Assembly (NCBI GenBank): GCA_030145015.1
Contig: JAQYWI010000249.1
Span: forward strand, 1-6,731
Source: Desulfobacterales bacterium
GTDB lineage: Bacteria; Desulfobacterota; Desulfobacteria; Desulfobacterales; JAHEIW01
DNA length: 6,731 bases
Direction of reading: 5' to 3'
Position 1 is the stretch's first letter, and each line of letters starts with the position of its first letter. The notes below the pieces were generated by a model. That model worked only from the letters and a program-made list of their open reading frames with translations, ran no database searches and was not told the origin of the DNA. A program made the translations under genes and the position numbers. This document shows, one piece after another, positions 6,371-6,731 of this stretch.

Positions 6371-6731
6371 TCAATTATAGCTATTGTTGTTGGAGAGCGA
6401 TGCTGAGGAAACTGCTGCCCCTTCACCGATCAGGCGCTTGATCTCAATCCTGCTGCTCTCCAGCTCGTGAAGCAGGCCCAGGCGGGTCTTTCGGGTTTCA
6501 GCCCAGGTTCTCTGGGCATCCAACAGGCCGAGAATGTCTACTTCGCCGGCTTTATATGCCTTGCTGATTAATTCGTAGGCATTTTGCGCGGCGGGAAGCA
6601 CCTCCGTCTCAAGCGATTGAACAGCCTGCCTGGTTGAGACCAGTTTGCGCCAGGCCTCCTGAAACTCCGTGTGGAGCGCCAGGAATCCCGCATCTCTTTG
6701 ATGATGCGCTTTGCGTGTCGTGGCCCTTGCT
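6371..6731 (-). CDS. czcC: TolC-family outer-membrane factor, CzcC-like, C-terminal part (5' end outside window)
   Basis: The frame is open from the right edge of the window (first full codon at 6730-6728) to the TGA at 6373-6371, giving 119 residues. A GTG at 6601 is internal, since the frame continues upstream with ETE, VSTRQAVQSL and FQEAWRKL. The fragment has the features of the last helical segments of an outer-membrane efflux protein. These are a long amphipathic helix, then YKAGEVDILGLLDAQRTW at fragment residues 59-76 (the family pattern is Y..G...L.LLDAQR), then another long helix with ESSRIEIKRLIG. The tail is short and Ser/Asn-rich (SASLSNNNSYN). It would form the trimeric outer-membrane and periplasmic channel that docks with the adaptor. 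The symbol rests on operon position as much as on sequence. It sits 12 bp upstream of the adaptor gene. Confidence 0.85.
   Translation of the reverse strand, partial: ARATTRKAHHQRDAGFLALHTEFQEAWRKLVSTRQAVQSLETEVLPAAQNAYELISKAYKAGEVDILGLLDAQRTWAETRKTRLGLLHELESSRIEIKRLIGEGAAVSSASLSNNNSYN

Overview
The window comes from a Gram-negative bacterium. It carries most of a tripartite RND heavy-metal efflux operon of the CzcCBA type, which needs an inner membrane, a periplasm and an outer membrane. The genes, intermediate GC and protein style would fit a proteobacterium or a Desulfobacterota member, but nothing here fixes the lineage.

Right and centre (about 1030-6731, all on the minus strand, read right to left). 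The order is: 3' end of a TolC-type outer-membrane factor (czcC-like, cut by the window edge), a periplasmic adaptor with a His/Asp/Glu-rich N-terminal segment (czcB-like), the full RND pump (czcA-like, 1036 aa), a P-II-like signalling protein (113 aa) whose ATG overlaps the pump's stop codon, and a small predicted lipoprotein (133 aa). The gaps are 12 bp, 15 bp and -4 bp, and about 80 bp before the lipoprotein. This looks like one transcription unit, ending at a hairpin around 1032-1069. The pump should take metal cations from the periplasm or cytoplasm and drive them out through the adaptor and outer-membrane channel using the proton gradient. The P-II-like protein probably belongs to the divergent P-II group known to sit beside heavy-metal RND genes. 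It lacks the usual uridylylation tyrosine. The lipoprotein has no function I can recognise.

Left (1-676, plus strand). This is the C-terminal part of a transposase-like protein, in visibly more AT-rich sequence than the efflux operon. It converges on the operon.

Between them (677-1031) I see no gene. The stretch holds small inverted repeats and a perfect 27-bp tandem duplication (918-971).

The points most worth following up are the P-II-like protein with its altered T-loop and nucleotide-site residues, the unexplained lipoprotein, the strong hairpin between those two genes, and the pump's mixed metal-site and proton-relay signature. I do not see a wholly new system. The PII-plus-lipoprotein tail of the operon is the least understood part.
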